This document shows, one piece after another, positions 32,780-42,409 of a DNA stretch of 64,000 nucleotides. A model generated the notes under the pieces. That model did no database searches, was not told the origin of the DNA, and saw only the letters and a list, made by a program, of their open reading frames with translations. Every line of letters starts with the position of its first letter. Positions within the stretch are counted from its first letter, which is position 1. The DNA comes from Fusobacterium perfoetens ATCC 29250 (GTDB lineage Bacteria > Fusobacteriota > Fusobacteriia > Fusobacteriales > Fusobacteriaceae). The stretch is taken from contig NZ_JHXW01000004.1 of NCBI RefSeq assembly GCF_000622245.1, positions 124,001 through 188,000 on the forward strand. The letters are read 5' to 3'. Both the position numbers and the translations under genes were made by a program.

Positions 32780-33782
32780 AACTGTAGATGCTGTTGGTTA
32801 TGTTTTACAACATGATATTACTGAAATTGTTCCTGGAGAATTTAAAGGAAGAGCTTTTAAAAAAGGACATATTATTACAGAAGAAGATATTCCAAAGTTA
32901 CTAAAACTTGGTAAAGATAATATATTTGTTTTTGAATTAGGTGATACAGGAGTTCATGAAAACGAAGCTGCTATTATATTAGGAAAACTTGGTAAAGGAA
33001 ATAACATAACTTTAGGAAAAGAAGTTAAAGAGGGAAAAATAAATTTTTATGCTGAAACAGATGGAATCTTAAAAGTTGATGTTGATAAACTTTTAGAACT
33101 TAATATGCTTGGAGAAATATCTTTTGCTACTTTACCCAATAATATTTCTGTAAAAAAAGGTGAATTAGTAGCTGGAGCTAGAGTTATTCCTCTTGTTATT
33201 AATAAGTCAAAAATGGATACAGCCCAAGAAATTATTAAAGAACCTTTACTAAAAATAAACCCATACCAAAAATATAAAGTTGGTATTATCACTACAGGAA
33301 ATGAAGTTTTTTATGGTAGAATTGAAGATAAATTTGGAAAAGTTATTATAGATAAATTAAGTGAATTTGATTGTGAAATTATAGGACAAACTCTTTGTCC
33401 TGATGACAAAGAAATTATAAAAAGTAAAGCAACAGAATTTTTAAATAAAGGAGCTAATATGCTTATTTTTACTGGTGGTATGTCTGTTGACCCTGATGAC
33501 TTGACTCCATCTTCTATTATTGAAATGGGTGGAGAATTAATTTCTTATGGTGCTCCTGTCCTTCCAGGTTCTATGTTTTTACTTTCTTACTTAGATGATA
33601 TTCCTATGATGGGACTTCCTGGTTGTGTAATGTTTGCCAAAAGAACTGTTTTTGATTTAGTTCTTTCAAGAGTAATGACTGGAGAAAAATTAAATAAGAA
33701 AGACATTATGTTATATGGTGCTGGTGGACTTTGTCAAAGTTGTGATGTTTGTCACTACCCTAATTGTTCTTTTGGAAAATAA
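32766..33782 (+). CDS. MoeA-like molybdopterin-binding protein
   Basis: A 338-residue protein related to MoeA, the enzyme that inserts molybdate into adenylated molybdopterin. VGIITTGNEVFYGRIED near residue 169 and FTGGMSVDPDDLTP near residue 233 are the molybdopterin-binding loops. GLPGCVMF follows. It is shorter than classical MoeA (about 400) and ends in a cysteine cluster CQSCDVCHYPNCSFGK. It overlaps modB by 14 bases, replacing the usual modC. It may be a regulator or insertase. Confidence 0.85.
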   Translation: MKKIKTVDAVGYVLQHDITEIVPGEFKGRAFKKGHIITEEDIPKLLKLGKDNIFVFELGDTGVHENEAAIILGKLGKGNNITLGKEVKEGKINFYAETDGILKVDVDKLLELNMLGEISFATLPNNISVKKGELVAGARVIPLVINKSKMDTAQEIIKEPLLKINPYQKYKVGIITTGNEVFYGRIEDKFGKVIIDKLSEFDCEIIGQTLCPDDKEIIKSKATEFLNKGANMLIFTGGMSVDPDDLTPSSIIEMGGELISYGAPVLPGSMFLLSYLDDIPMMGLPGCVMFAKRTVFDLVLSRVMTGEKLNKKDIMLYGAGGLCQSCDVCHYPNCSFGK

Positions 33783-33790
33783 TCTTTAAT

Positions 33791-33831
33791 AAAAAAGCTG
33801 TTACAAACTTTTAAAATGTAACAGCTTTTTT
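33791..33831. terminator. Bidirectional intrinsic terminator
   Basis: AAAAAAGCTGTTACA pairs with TGTAACAGCTTTTTT, giving U tracts on both strands, after the moeA-like gene (+) and the hydratase gene (-). Confidence 0.87.
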
Positions 33832-33896
33832 GTATAAATTTTTTATAAATAATTTTATTATTTATCTTTCAATTATTATATTTTTTTAGTTAATAT

Positions 33897-36131
33897 TTAT
33901 TTTCTATTAAAATTAATTAAACACCCTGCTTTTATAATTTCTTTTTCTGTTTCAGTTAAATTAGAAATATATAAAATAATTTCTTGAATATCATTTCCTA
34001 ATACATAAGCTGGTATTTCTTTCATATCACCCTTTAACATTTCTTTTATATTAGGAATATATATATAATCATCTACATCAAATACAGGAGTTTCCTTCAT
34101 TTGGAAAGGAAGCATTCCCCAGTTAATTAAATTAGAACGATAACGTTTTGTAGCATACTCTTCACAAATATTTGCTAATGCTCCCAAAACTCTTTGACAT
34201 GAAGCAGCTTGTTCTCTAGCTGACCCATCTCCTGGTTTTACAGCATAAATAGTACTTCCTATTTGAATATCTTTTAATGTTATTTCTCCTTGTCCTGGTA
34301 TTTTCTTTATTTTTTTAACCACTTCAATTAATTCTTTATCTTCAGTATTATTTTTTCTTTCATCCTCTAATTTTCTAATATTTTTTGCTTTAGTTACATA
34401 ATTAGGGTCTCTTCTTGATAAAGTAAATTCAGCAAGTCCTAATGGATTTGAACGATATGATGAAGTTTCTCCAGAAGGTATTAACTCATCTGTAGTAGTT
34501 ACTGGATCCATTATTTTAGAACATACTTTTAAAAGAATATTATCTGATAATTTATCCATTTCTGGCCAATCTTTTATATTTGGCCCATACTTTAATTCCT
34601 CTTCATAATTTCCTTTATTAAATCCATAATATACTCTATTTTTATAAGAAGTTTCATCATAATTATATTCTGGAATATTGTGTTCTTTGTAAAGAGTTTC
34701 TGCTGATGTTAATATTCCTCCATTTGCAGCTGTTGCAGCAATAGATCTAGCATCCATAAGTGCTACTGCTGACATTTGTCCTACTCCTGGTTTTGAACCT
34801 TCTCTATTAGGGAAGTTTCTTGTTGTATGACGAATACTTAATCCATTATTTGTTGGAGTATCTCCTGCCCCAAAACAAGGTCCACAAAATGCTGTTCTAA
34901 TTATAACACCAGAATTTGTTAAATCTGTTATTACACCTTTTTTTAGTAAATCTGTAAAAACTGGTTGAGAAGAAGGATATACAGAAAGAGAAAATTCTCC
35001 ATTTCCACAACTTTTTCCTTCTAAATAATTTACAGCTTCTACTAAATTAGTATAATTTCCTCCTGCACATCCTGCTATTATTCCTTGTTGAACCATAATT
35101 TTTCCATCAACTATTTTATCAGTTAGAGAAAGAATTCTCTTTCCTGTTAAACTTTCTGCTTCTTCCTCAACTTTCTTAAGAATTTCATAAGGATTTTTAT
35201 TAAGTTCGTCTATTTCATAAACATTACTTGGATGAAATGGTAGTGCAATCATAGGTTTTACTGTATTTAAGTCTACATAAACACATCCATCATAGTATGC
35301 TATATCTTTTGGATTTAATTCTTTATATTCATCCTCTCTTCCGTGTAATTTTAAAAATTCTCTAGTATCTTTATCTGTTCTCCAAATAGAAGATAAACAT
35401 GCAGTTTCTGTAGTCATAACATCAATACCATTTCTAAAGTCAGTTGTCATAGTACTAACTCCTGGTCCTACAAATTCTACTATTTTATTTTTTACATATC
35501 CTTTTTTAAATACTGCTCCTATTATCGCTAAAGCAATATCTTGAGGTCCAACCCAAGGTTTTGCTTTTCCATCTAAGTAAACAGCTATAACTTCTGGATA
35601 TGCTATATCATAAGTTTGTTTTAGAAGTTGTTTTACTAATTCTCCTCCACCTTCTCCTATTGCTATTGTACCAAGAGCTCCATATCTTGTATGTGAGTCA
35701 GAACCTAAAATCATTTTTCCACATCCAGCAAATTTTTCTCTCATAAATTGATGAATAACTGCTATATGTGGTGGTACATATATTCCACCATATTTTTTGG
35801 CTGCTGATAAACCAAACATATGGTCATCCTCATTTATAGTCCCTCCTACAGCACAAAGAGAATTATGACAATTTGTTAAAACATAAGGAATCGGAAATTT
35901 TTTCATTCCTGATGCTTTTGCTGTTTGTATTATCCCTACAAAAGTTATATCATGAGATGCCATTGCATCAAATTTCATTTTTAAATTCTTCATATCCTCA
36001 TTTTTATTATGAGATTCTAAAATAGAATAAGCTATAGTTCCTTTTTTTGCCTCTTCTTTAGAAACATTACTTTCTGTTACAATTTCTTTCCCATTTAATA
36101 AATAAATACCACTTTCATAAAGTTTAACCAT
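33897..36131 (-). CDS. Aconitase-family hydratase (YbhJ-like)
   Basis: A 744-residue protein starting at ATG 36131, with AAGGAGG 7 bases upstream. [20 protein letters not shown] is the aconitase active-site stretch. Iron-sulfur cysteines appear in [10 protein letters not shown] and in [12 protein letters not shown]. The C-terminal swivelling domain is present. The closest recognisable relative is the E. coli protein YbhJ, whose substrate is unknown. Its neighbours (a MatC-like carrier and DUF6282 protein, with a citrate-lyase set under the same operator) suggest reversible hydration of a tricarboxylic or C5 dicarboxylic acid. Confidence 0.88.
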   Translation of the reverse strand: MVKLYESGIYLLNGKEIVTESNVSKEEAKKGTIAYSILESHNKNEDMKNLKMKFDAMASHDITFVGIIQTAKASGMKKFPIPYVLTNCHNSLCAVGGTINEDDHMFGLSAAKKYGGIYVPPHIAVIHQFMREKFAGCGKMILGSDSHTRYGALGTIAIGEGGGELVKQLLKQTYDIAYPEVIAVYLDGKAKPWVGPQDIALAIIGAVFKKGYVKNKIVEFVGPGVSTMTTDFRNGIDVMTTETACLSSIWRTDKDTREFLKLHGREDEYKELNPKDIAYYDGCVYVDLNTVKPMIALPFHPSNVYEIDELNKNPYEILKKVEEEAESLTGKRILSLTDKIVDGKIMVQQGIIAGCAGGNYTNLVEAVNYLEGKSCGNGEFSLSVYPSSQPVFTDLLKKGVITDLTNSGVIIRTAFCGPCFGAGDTPTNNGLSIRHTTRNFPNREGSKPGVGQMSAVALMDARSIAATAANGGILTSAETLYKEHNIPEYNYDETSYKNRVYYGFNKGNYEEELKYGPNIKDWPEMDKLSDNILLKVCSKIMDPVTTTDELIPSGETSSYRSNPLGLAEFTLSRRDPNYVTKAKNIRKLEDERKNNTEDKELIEVVKKIKKIPGQGEITLKDIQIGSTIYAVKPGDGSAREQAASCQRVLGALANICEEYATKRYRSNLINWGMLPFQMKETPVFDVDDYIYIPNIKEMLKGDMKEIPAYVLGNDIQEIILYISNLTETEKEIIKAGCLINFNRK

Positions 36132-36149
36132 CAAAAACTCCTCCTTAAA

Positions 36150-37439
36150 CTATATTATAATGCTTAAAATAATACTAAAAATAGTAGATGATATTAACGC
36201 TAAAGGGGTTCCTTTAAATAAAAGTTCTCCAAAAAGTCCATCTCTTTCTTCTTCTGTAGCAGCTCCTAATATCAAACTTCCTCCAGATGAGAAAGGAGAA
36301 ATTGAAGTAGCTTGAGCACCAACTATTATTGCTACAAATAAAATAGTAGGATTTAACTCTGTTGCTTCTGCTATTGATGGAACAATAGGGAATAGTGCTG
36401 GTGCTACAACACCTAAAGTACTACTAAATGAAGACATTATTCCTCCTACAATACAAAGAATTATTGGTATTAAAAATTTTGGTATATTAGTTCCTATCCA
36501 ACTAGAAAGTATTTCTATAGTTCCTGCTTTTATAGCCACTGATATTAACATTCCTACACCACAAATCATAATAAGAGTATTCCATGGAACTTTTGCTATT
36601 ATTTCTTTTTCTTTTCCTAATTTCATTAAAAATGCTATTATTGTAAATATTATTGCTACTAAACCTATATCTAATTTTGAATTTATAAATTTTATAATTT
36701 CATTTGTTGGAAACATAGTATTTAATATAGGAAATATTAAAACTAAAAATACCATTGTAAATATTAATTTTAATGTAGTCTTTTGTATTACATCAAATTT
36801 TTCTGGCACTTCAATATCTAAATTCTTATTCCCTGACATTTTATATTTATCTTTTAAAATTAAAATACTTAATACTACAATTGGTATTATAATAGTAGAA
36901 ATAAAAATAGTTGTTGTATATGAAAAAGAATCTTGATATCCTGCATTTTCTATAAGTCCTTTAAAAATTATCCCACTAGCACTAGTCATAAAATTAGCCC
37001 CTGCTAAAGAACCATAATTTACAGCTAATGCTCCTGTTAATTTACTTAATCCTGTTCTTTCACATAATATTAATGTTAAAGGTCCAAAAAAAGCTAATAC
37101 TGTAAAATATCCTGCCCCTAATCCTGCTATTAAAGTAGCTGAAAAGAAAATAGCAAATGGTAATAAATGTGGTACTTTTCTAGTCTTATATAACATATGT
37201 TGAGATAATTTTTCTAATGTTCCATTTGTCATTGGAAAGTTATAAAATAATGAAACTGAAAAAATAACAAAGAAAATTTTTATTGGCCACATAACTATTA
37301 CTTTTGACGCACTTAGATCAAGCATAAAACATCCTATTAAATAAGCAAACCCTATAGCAAAAAGGCCTGTATTTATTTTAGTTTTGTATCCTAAAGCAAT
37401 AGATATAGCTATTGCTAAAACAATTAAAAAACTTATCAT
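36150..37439 (-). CDS. MatC-like dicarboxylate carrier
   Basis: A 429-residue membrane protein with about 12 helices, in the ion-transporter superfamily close to the malonate/dicarboxylate carrier MatC. ATLIAGLGAGYFTVLAFFGP in the first half and the late FVAIIVGAQATSISPFSSGG carry the paired reentrant-loop signatures. It lies 18 bases before the hydratase and probably imports that enzyme's substrate. Confidence 0.82.
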   Translation of the reverse strand: MISFLIVLAIAISIALGYKTKINTGLFAIGFAYLIGCFMLDLSASKVIVMWPIKIFFVIFSVSLFYNFPMTNGTLEKLSQHMLYKTRKVPHLLPFAIFFSATLIAGLGAGYFTVLAFFGPLTLILCERTGLSKLTGALAVNYGSLAGANFMTSASGIIFKGLIENAGYQDSFSYTTTIFISTIIIPIVVLSILILKDKYKMSGNKNLDIEVPEKFDVIQKTTLKLIFTMVFLVLIFPILNTMFPTNEIIKFINSKLDIGLVAIIFTIIAFLMKLGKEKEIIAKVPWNTLIMICGVGMLISVAIKAGTIEILSSWIGTNIPKFLIPIILCIVGGIMSSFSSTLGVVAPALFPIVPSIAEATELNPTILFVAIIVGAQATSISPFSSGGSLILGAATEEERDGLFGELLFKGTPLALISSTIFSIILSIII

Positions 37440-37453
37440 TAACTTTCCTCCTG

Positions 37454-38308
37454 TTATTCTATTCCTAATAATTTAGCTGCATTTTTTATTGTCATTATTT
37501 CTAATTCCTCTTTTGAAATACCTCTATCATATAAATATTGCATATATTCTTCAAAAGCAATTTCCCAATTAGGATTTTCTACTTGTCCTCCATCTGTATC
37601 TACAATAATGTTATTACATCCAACTTTTTTTATAACTTCATAATTATCTTCTAAATTACTTTTGTAAACTCCTCCTCCCATAGGTTGAGCATAACATCTT
37701 TCTAAATAAACATCATATTCTTTAACTATTTTTATTTGATCTTCATGTGACATTCCAACAACCCAAAACTCTGGATGAGTAATTACAATTTTATTTAATC
37801 CCATTTCTTTAGCACGCTTTACTAAAATAAATATTTCCTCTGGTGAAATGTGTCCTGTTCCCAAAATAGCATCGTATTTTATTATAAGTTTTATAATTTC
37901 CTCTACTTCTGGTAAAACCCTCTTATTTTTATCTATACATTTTATTCCACCAATTTTTCCATAAGCTTTCAAATGATTTTCTGCATATGTTGTTGGCATC
38001 CAAACAATTTTTGCTCCTAATTTTAAAGCTGTCTCTACTGCAACTACATTAAATCCTCCCACTGCTGCATTTAACGTAATCCCACCAAACATTTGAAAAT
38101 TGTTATCTCCATATACTTTCTTATTGTACTCATTCACTAAATATGCTCTATCCATTGTAGTCCCATGATGAGTTTTTATTACTATTGCTCTTGCCCCTAC
38201 TCTTCTTCCAGCTTCCATTAATTGAAAATCAGTATATGCCCTTTCTCTAATATCAGGATGAGAATGTACATGTAAATCAATAACACCTTTTAATGAAACT
38301 TTATCCAT
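37454..38308 (-). CDS. DUF6282 / amidohydrolase-like protein
   Basis: A 284-residue protein starting at ATG 38308, with GAGGAGG upstream; the longer frame would begin inside the promoter. DLHVHSHPD at residues 11-19 is a metal-binding motif of the amidohydrolase superfamily. KTHHGTTMDRA, LGTGHISPEE and VDTDGGQ add the later histidines and aspartates. It leads the operon DUF6282-MatC-hydratase, and the reaction is unknown. A hydrolase or lactonase acting before the hydratase is possible. Confidence 0.85.
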   Translation of the reverse strand: MDKVSLKGVIDLHVHSHPDIRERAYTDFQLMEAGRRVGARAIVIKTHHGTTMDRAYLVNEYNKKVYGDNNFQMFGGITLNAAVGGFNVVAVETALKLGAKIVWMPTTYAENHLKAYGKIGGIKCIDKNKRVLPEVEEIIKLIIKYDAILGTGHISPEEIFILVKRAKEMGLNKIVITHPEFWVVGMSHEDQIKIVKEYDVYLERCYAQPMGGGVYKSNLEDNYEVIKKVGCNNIIVDTDGGQVENPNWEIAFEEYMQYLYDRGISKEELEIMTIKNAAKLLGIE

Positions 38309-38324
38309 AAAAAACCTCCTCATT

Positions 38325-38334
38325 TTGTATACAA
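38325..38334. promoter_or_regulatory. TTGTATACAA operator before the DUF6282 operon
   Basis: A perfect 10-base palindrome. It starts 15 bases downstream of the -10 box, so a bound repressor would block early transcription. The same core occurs at 43588 and 46779. Confidence 0.75.
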
Positions 38335-38348
38335 TTATTCTTTTATCC

Positions 38349-38377
38349 AATATAACATTTTTTTTTATATTTGTCAA
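38349..38377 (-). promoter_or_regulatory. Sigma-70 promoter of the DUF6282-MatC-hydratase operon
   Basis: TTGACA (38377-38372), 17 bases, TATATT (38354-38349) on the minus strand. Confidence 0.82.
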
Positions 38378-38419
38378 TAATCATTTATTTTTTGTATATT
38401 AATAGTTTTTTATAGATAA

Positions 38420-38468
38420 AAAAAATACACCTTTCTTTTTAAATTTTAAAATAAAAAGTGTATTTTTT
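38420..38468 (-). terminator. Intrinsic terminator of the GntR-reductase operon
   Basis: AAAAAATACAC pairs with GTGTATTTTTT across an AT-rich inner stem. It lies just after the reductase stop. Confidence 0.7.
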
Positions 38469-38483
38469 ATAAAATTTTATTTT

Positions 38484-40040
38484 TTAAATTAAATATGGTT
38501 TTACTATATCTAAAAATTCTTCTTTATTTGTTGTTAAAAATTCCCTAAATGTAACTTTCTTTTCATTTAATTTACAGGCTATATCACCAATACATTTAGG
38601 AATTTCTCTCATTATTATTGTTCCTATTTTTTCTCCTAATTCAGTTTTTTCTCTACTAAATACTCCGCCTACATATAAATCAAAAACATCTTCAAGAACA
38701 TCTCCAACTTTTCTTTTTCCTCCAGCAAAACCAATTTCATTAATTTGATGTCTTGCACAAGAATTTTGACAACCTGAAATATGAATAGATGGTAAATATT
38801 TTTCTTCAATATTATTTTCTTTTAAATAATCTAAAATAGTAACTAATAATTTCTGACTTTGTTCAATTCCCATTTGACAAGTTGGAACTCCTATACAACT
38901 TACACTTTGCTGTACTTTATTCAACATTCTAATGTTCTTTGTTAATTCTAATAATTCTAAAGCTTGCTCTTCAGTAAGATTTCTTACATATATACTTTCT
39001 TTCATACTAAGTCTAGCTTCTGTATTAGGATTTTTATCTAAAAATTTAACAATAGTTTTAAAAGAATTTGTTGGTAATTGACCATTTAAAGGGTGAACTA
39101 CTACTGTATATAAATTATCTTGTCTTTGATGTAATAAATAATCTGTTTCTTCTAATTTATGAGAATAACTTTCTAAAGTTTTAGATATTTCAATAGGAAT
39201 ATTTACATCTAATGATAATCTTTCTTTAACTTCTTTTAAATGCTTTTCATAGCATTCAAAAAATTCATTTATTCCCATACGTCTAGGAATGTATCTTGTT
39301 CTTGCTTTTGCTTTATTTTGATAATCTCCCTCAGCCATAAATAATTGTGTCATAGCCTCTACATGATAAAGAATGTCTTTAGTTTCTATTAATTTATTAT
39401 AATGAAGAGCTGGAGCTGGATTTCCGCCTAATCCCCCTGCTAAAAATACTCTAAAATAAGGTTTCCCTTCTTTTATAGTTGCCATAAATCCTAAATCATT
39501 TAAAGTACTATTACTTTCATCTACATCACTTGATGAAAAAGCAATTTTTAATTTTCTTGGTAATTTATAAGTCATTATTTGTCTCATTAAATATTTTCCA
39601 ACTTCTAAAGCAAAAGGAGTAACATCAAAATACTCATTTTTTTCTACTCCAGACATAACTGAAAGAGAAACATTTCTTGGAAAATTTCCTCCACCACCAC
39701 GAGTATAAAGATTATTATCAATTGACTCTGACATTATATCACAAACATCATCTATTCCTAAATCATGAAGTTGAATAGCTTGTCTTGTTGTTAAATGTAA
39801 ACGTTCTATAGAATATCTATCCAAGAAAGTATCTATTAATTTTAGATGTTCTAATGGTAAAATTCCAGAACTTGTGCGTAGTCTAATCATGAACTTTTCT
39901 CCACCACGTTGTGCATAAACCCCCATTCCACCTGATTTTCCTTTAAAATCACCTACAGATACTTCTTTATTTAAAAATCTATATCCTAATTCTCTAAAAT
40001 CCTTTATTTCATCTTTTAATAGTTGATTATAATTATTCAT
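38484..40040 (-). CDS. Nitrite/sulfite reductase, siroheme 4Fe-4S type
   Basis: A 518-residue ferredoxin-type reductase with two ferredoxin-like half-domains and the siroheme/4Fe-4S site. SCIGVPTCQ gives the first pair of cysteines (CX5C) and SGCQNSCARHQ the second (CX3C). It could reduce nitrite to ammonia or sulfite to sulfide; the sequence alone does not decide. Its ATG overlaps the stop of the GntR gene by 4 bases, so the regulator and the enzyme are coupled. Confidence 0.9.
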   Translation of the reverse strand: MNNYNQLLKDEIKDFRELGYRFLNKEVSVGDFKGKSGGMGVYAQRGGEKFMIRLRTSSGILPLEHLKLIDTFLDRYSIERLHLTTRQAIQLHDLGIDDVCDIMSESIDNNLYTRGGGGNFPRNVSLSVMSGVEKNEYFDVTPFALEVGKYLMRQIMTYKLPRKLKIAFSSSDVDESNSTLNDLGFMATIKEGKPYFRVFLAGGLGGNPAPALHYNKLIETKDILYHVEAMTQLFMAEGDYQNKAKARTRYIPRRMGINEFFECYEKHLKEVKERLSLDVNIPIEISKTLESYSHKLEETDYLLHQRQDNLYTVVVHPLNGQLPTNSFKTIVKFLDKNPNTEARLSMKESIYVRNLTEEQALELLELTKNIRMLNKVQQSVSCIGVPTCQMGIEQSQKLLVTILDYLKENNIEEKYLPSIHISGCQNSCARHQINEIGFAGGKRKVGDVLEDVFDLYVGGVFSREKTELGEKIGTIIMREIPKCIGDIACKLNEKKVTFREFLTTNKEEFLDIVKPYLI

Positions 40041-40711
40041 TCTCTCTCCTTAACTTTATTATTTTTATTTCTAAAATATTGAATTGTTGATTCTTTTGCT
40101 TTAGCTAAATGTTTTCTGTTTATCTTTTTAGCTTTATCTAATTCATTATTTTTAATACATTTTAATATTTCTATATGTTCAAGATAAGCTTCTTTCAATC
40201 TAATATCACTTTCTAAAGAACTTAATCTAAGTTTCCCTAAAATAAAAGTATAACTTTTTAAAATTTTAGTAGTAAAATCTAATTTACAATACTTATATAA
40301 AATTTTATTAAAATCAGAAAATAATTTTTTTAATTCGATAACATTTGATATTTCAATATAAAATTTTGTTAAATTAATATTATTTTCTAATTCTAAAATT
40401 AAACTTTCAGTTGAATCTAATGAAAAAAGTCTATCAAATATAATATCTTCAAGTGCCATCCTAATATCAAAAATTTCTTCAATTCTTTCTTCATTCATTT
40501 CCATAATTTTTATTCTTCCATTAGGCGTTCTTTCTATAACTCCTTCAATTTCTAACTTTTTTATAGCTTCTCTTAAAGGAGTTCTACTAACATTTAGTTT
40601 TTCACATAATTCTAATTCAACTATTTTTTCTCCAAATTCAAATTGTCCAGTCATAAATTGTTCTTTTAATTGAATATATATATTATCACTTATATTTGTT
40701 CTTTTTTGCAT
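40037..40711 (-). CDS. GntR-family (FCD domain) transcriptional regulator
   Basis: A 224-residue regulator. The N-terminal winged helix carries LCEKLNVSRTPLREAIKKLE, the classic GntR recognition helix region. The C-terminal helical FCD domain has the RMALED start and late histidines (EHIE...KHLAKAKE) that usually bind a metal with a carboxylic acid. It is the only GntR protein seen here and a candidate for the TGTATACA sites, because FadR-subfamily GntR proteins favour GT-N-AC palindromes. Its own promoter lacks that site. Confidence 0.9.
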   Translation of the reverse strand: MQKRTNISDNIYIQLKEQFMTGQFEFGEKIVELELCEKLNVSRTPLREAIKKLEIEGVIERTPNGRIKIMEMNEERIEEIFDIRMALEDIIFDRLFSLDSTESLILELENNINLTKFYIEISNVIELKKLFSDFNKILYKYCKLDFTTKILKSYTFILGKLRLSSLESDIRLKEAYLEHIEILKCIKNNELDKAKKINRKHLAKAKESTIQYFRNKNNKVKERE

Positions 40712-40742
40712 AAACTAACCCCGTTTTACATATTATATTTAC

Positions 40743-40771
40743 ATTATACTTTAAAATGTAAAATATTGCAA
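40743..40771 (-). promoter_or_regulatory. Sigma-70 promoter of the GntR-reductase operon
   Basis: TTGCAA (40771-40766), 17 bases, TATAAT (40748-40743) on the minus strand. ACATT...AATGT inverted repeats overlap it. Confidence 0.72.
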
Positions 40772-40778
40772 AATATAT

Positions 40779-40821
40779 TAAAAAAGTAGGAAATCTTTAA
40801 AAATTATCTCCTACTTTTTTA
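40779..40821 (-). terminator. Intrinsic terminator after citF
   Basis: AAAAAGTAGGA pairs with TCCTACTTTTT, with U residues following on the minus strand. Confidence 0.8.
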
Positions 40822-40835
40822 TTTTTTCATTTATT

Positions 40836-42392
40836 TTATTTAACTTGTCTTATTACATCTATAACTGTTCCATCTCTATATTCTATTATACCTACAATAT
40901 TATCTCCAAATTGAGTTTTTTCAGGAATACCTGTTAAATGTTCTACTTCTTCTTTTAATTCTCTCATTGTTTTTGTTTTAATTCCTACACTATCTAAAGC
41001 TTCTTGCAAATCCTTTCTCTTAGGATTTACACATACTCCTCTTTCTGTAACTAATATATCTACTGTTTCTCCTGGAGTAACCACATTTGTTACTTTATCT
41101 ACAATTATAGGAATTCTCTTTCTCATTGTAGGTGCAACAACTAAAGTTAATTTTGCTCCTGCTGCTGTATCTGGTGCTCCTCCTACAGCCCCCATTATCA
41201 TTCCTGTTGACCCTGTTAAAGAATTTATATTAAACTCTTCATCAATTTCTGTTGCTGATAGTATCATTACATCTAATTGATGAGCTACACAAGATTTATT
41301 ATGAGGATTTGCATACATTGAAGATGACATTTCTATATGATTAGAATTTTTTGCTACTGAAGCTGCTGCTACACTATCAAAACTTTGTGTATCTAATATA
41401 ACATCAAAATATCCCTCTTCTAATAATTCTACTAAATATCCTGTTGCTCCACCAGATACAAAAGAACCTTTTATCTCATTTTCTTTCATGTAATCTTTTA
41501 AAAATCTACATACTGCTAAAGATGATCCTCCTGAACCTGCTTGGAAAGAAAATCCATTTTTTATACTTCCTGTTGCTATTAAAACTTTTGCTGCATTTTC
41601 TGCTATTAATAATTCTTGAGGATTTTTAGTTATTCTTGTAGCTCCTGTAGCTATTTGTTCAGGGTCTCCTATTGAATCTACAACTACTACATAATCTGTA
41701 TATATCATTGGAATAGATATTTTCTTTAAAGGAAAATCCATTAAATTATCAGTTATTGCTACAACTTTTTCAGCATATTCAGCATCTACCATAGGATATC
41801 CCATAGCTCCAAATGCTGATTTTCCTTCACATCCATTCATATTTCCCATAGGGTCACATGCTGGAGCTGCTATAAAAGCTATATCTATTTTTAATTCTCC
41901 TGCTTCAATTGCTCTTCCTCTTCCACCATGTGTTCTAAATACTACAGGTTTTCCTAATATATTGTTTTTAGAAATTTCTTTTGCTATTTCTCCTCTAAGA
42001 CCAGAGGTATTTATCCCAGTAACTACACCATTTCTTATATGTTCTATTAAAGGTTCATGAGCTTTTGTTAAAGATGATGCTACTAGAGTAATATTTTTTA
42101 TTCCCATATTTGCTATTTCATCCATAACCATATTTAAGACATAATCACCATTTCTTAAATGGTGATGAAATGAAATTGTCATTCCATCTTTAATTTCACA
42201 TTTTTCTAGTGCTTCTCTTATTGATGCTACTATTTTATTTTGACCTGGTTTAGAAAAAGATTTATTAGGAGAATATTTTTTTCCTGTTGGAATAGTCTCA
42301 AATGGTCCTACATAAGGTTTTACTTCTCCATATCCTTCTATATAATTAGGTATTTCTCTATTTACTTTATTTATTAATGTCTTTATTTCCAA
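40836..42392 (-). CDS. citF: Citrate lyase alpha subunit (citrate CoA-transferase)
   Basis: A 518-residue CoA-transferase-family protein. ISFHHHLRNGDYVLN near residue 74, RTHGGRGRAIEAGE near residue 153 and AACDPMGNMNG-like APACDPMGNMNG are CitF features. In citrate lyase it swaps the acyl group of the acyl carrier protein for citrate. Homologues also serve citramalate lyase. ATG with AAGGAGATG upstream, 17 bases after citE. Confidence 0.93.
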   Translation of the reverse strand: MEIKTLINKVNREIPNYIEGYGEVKPYVGPFETIPTGKKYSPNKSFSKPGQNKIVASIREALEKCEIKDGMTISFHHHLRNGDYVLNMVMDEIANMGIKNITLVASSLTKAHEPLIEHIRNGVVTGINTSGLRGEIAKEISKNNILGKPVVFRTHGGRGRAIEAGELKIDIAFIAAPACDPMGNMNGCEGKSAFGAMGYPMVDAEYAEKVVAITDNLMDFPLKKISIPMIYTDYVVVVDSIGDPEQIATGATRITKNPQELLIAENAAKVLIATGSIKNGFSFQAGSGGSSLAVCRFLKDYMKENEIKGSFVSGGATGYLVELLEEGYFDVILDTQSFDSVAAASVAKNSNHIEMSSSMYANPHNKSCVAHQLDVMILSATEIDEEFNINSLTGSTGMIMGAVGGAPDTAAGAKLTLVVAPTMRKRIPIIVDKVTNVVTPGETVDILVTERGVCVNPKRKDLQEALDSVGIKTKTMRELKEEVEHLTGIPEKTQFGDNIVGIIEYRDGTVIDVIRQVK

Positions 42393-42409
42393 TTTTATTC
42401 ATCTCCTTA

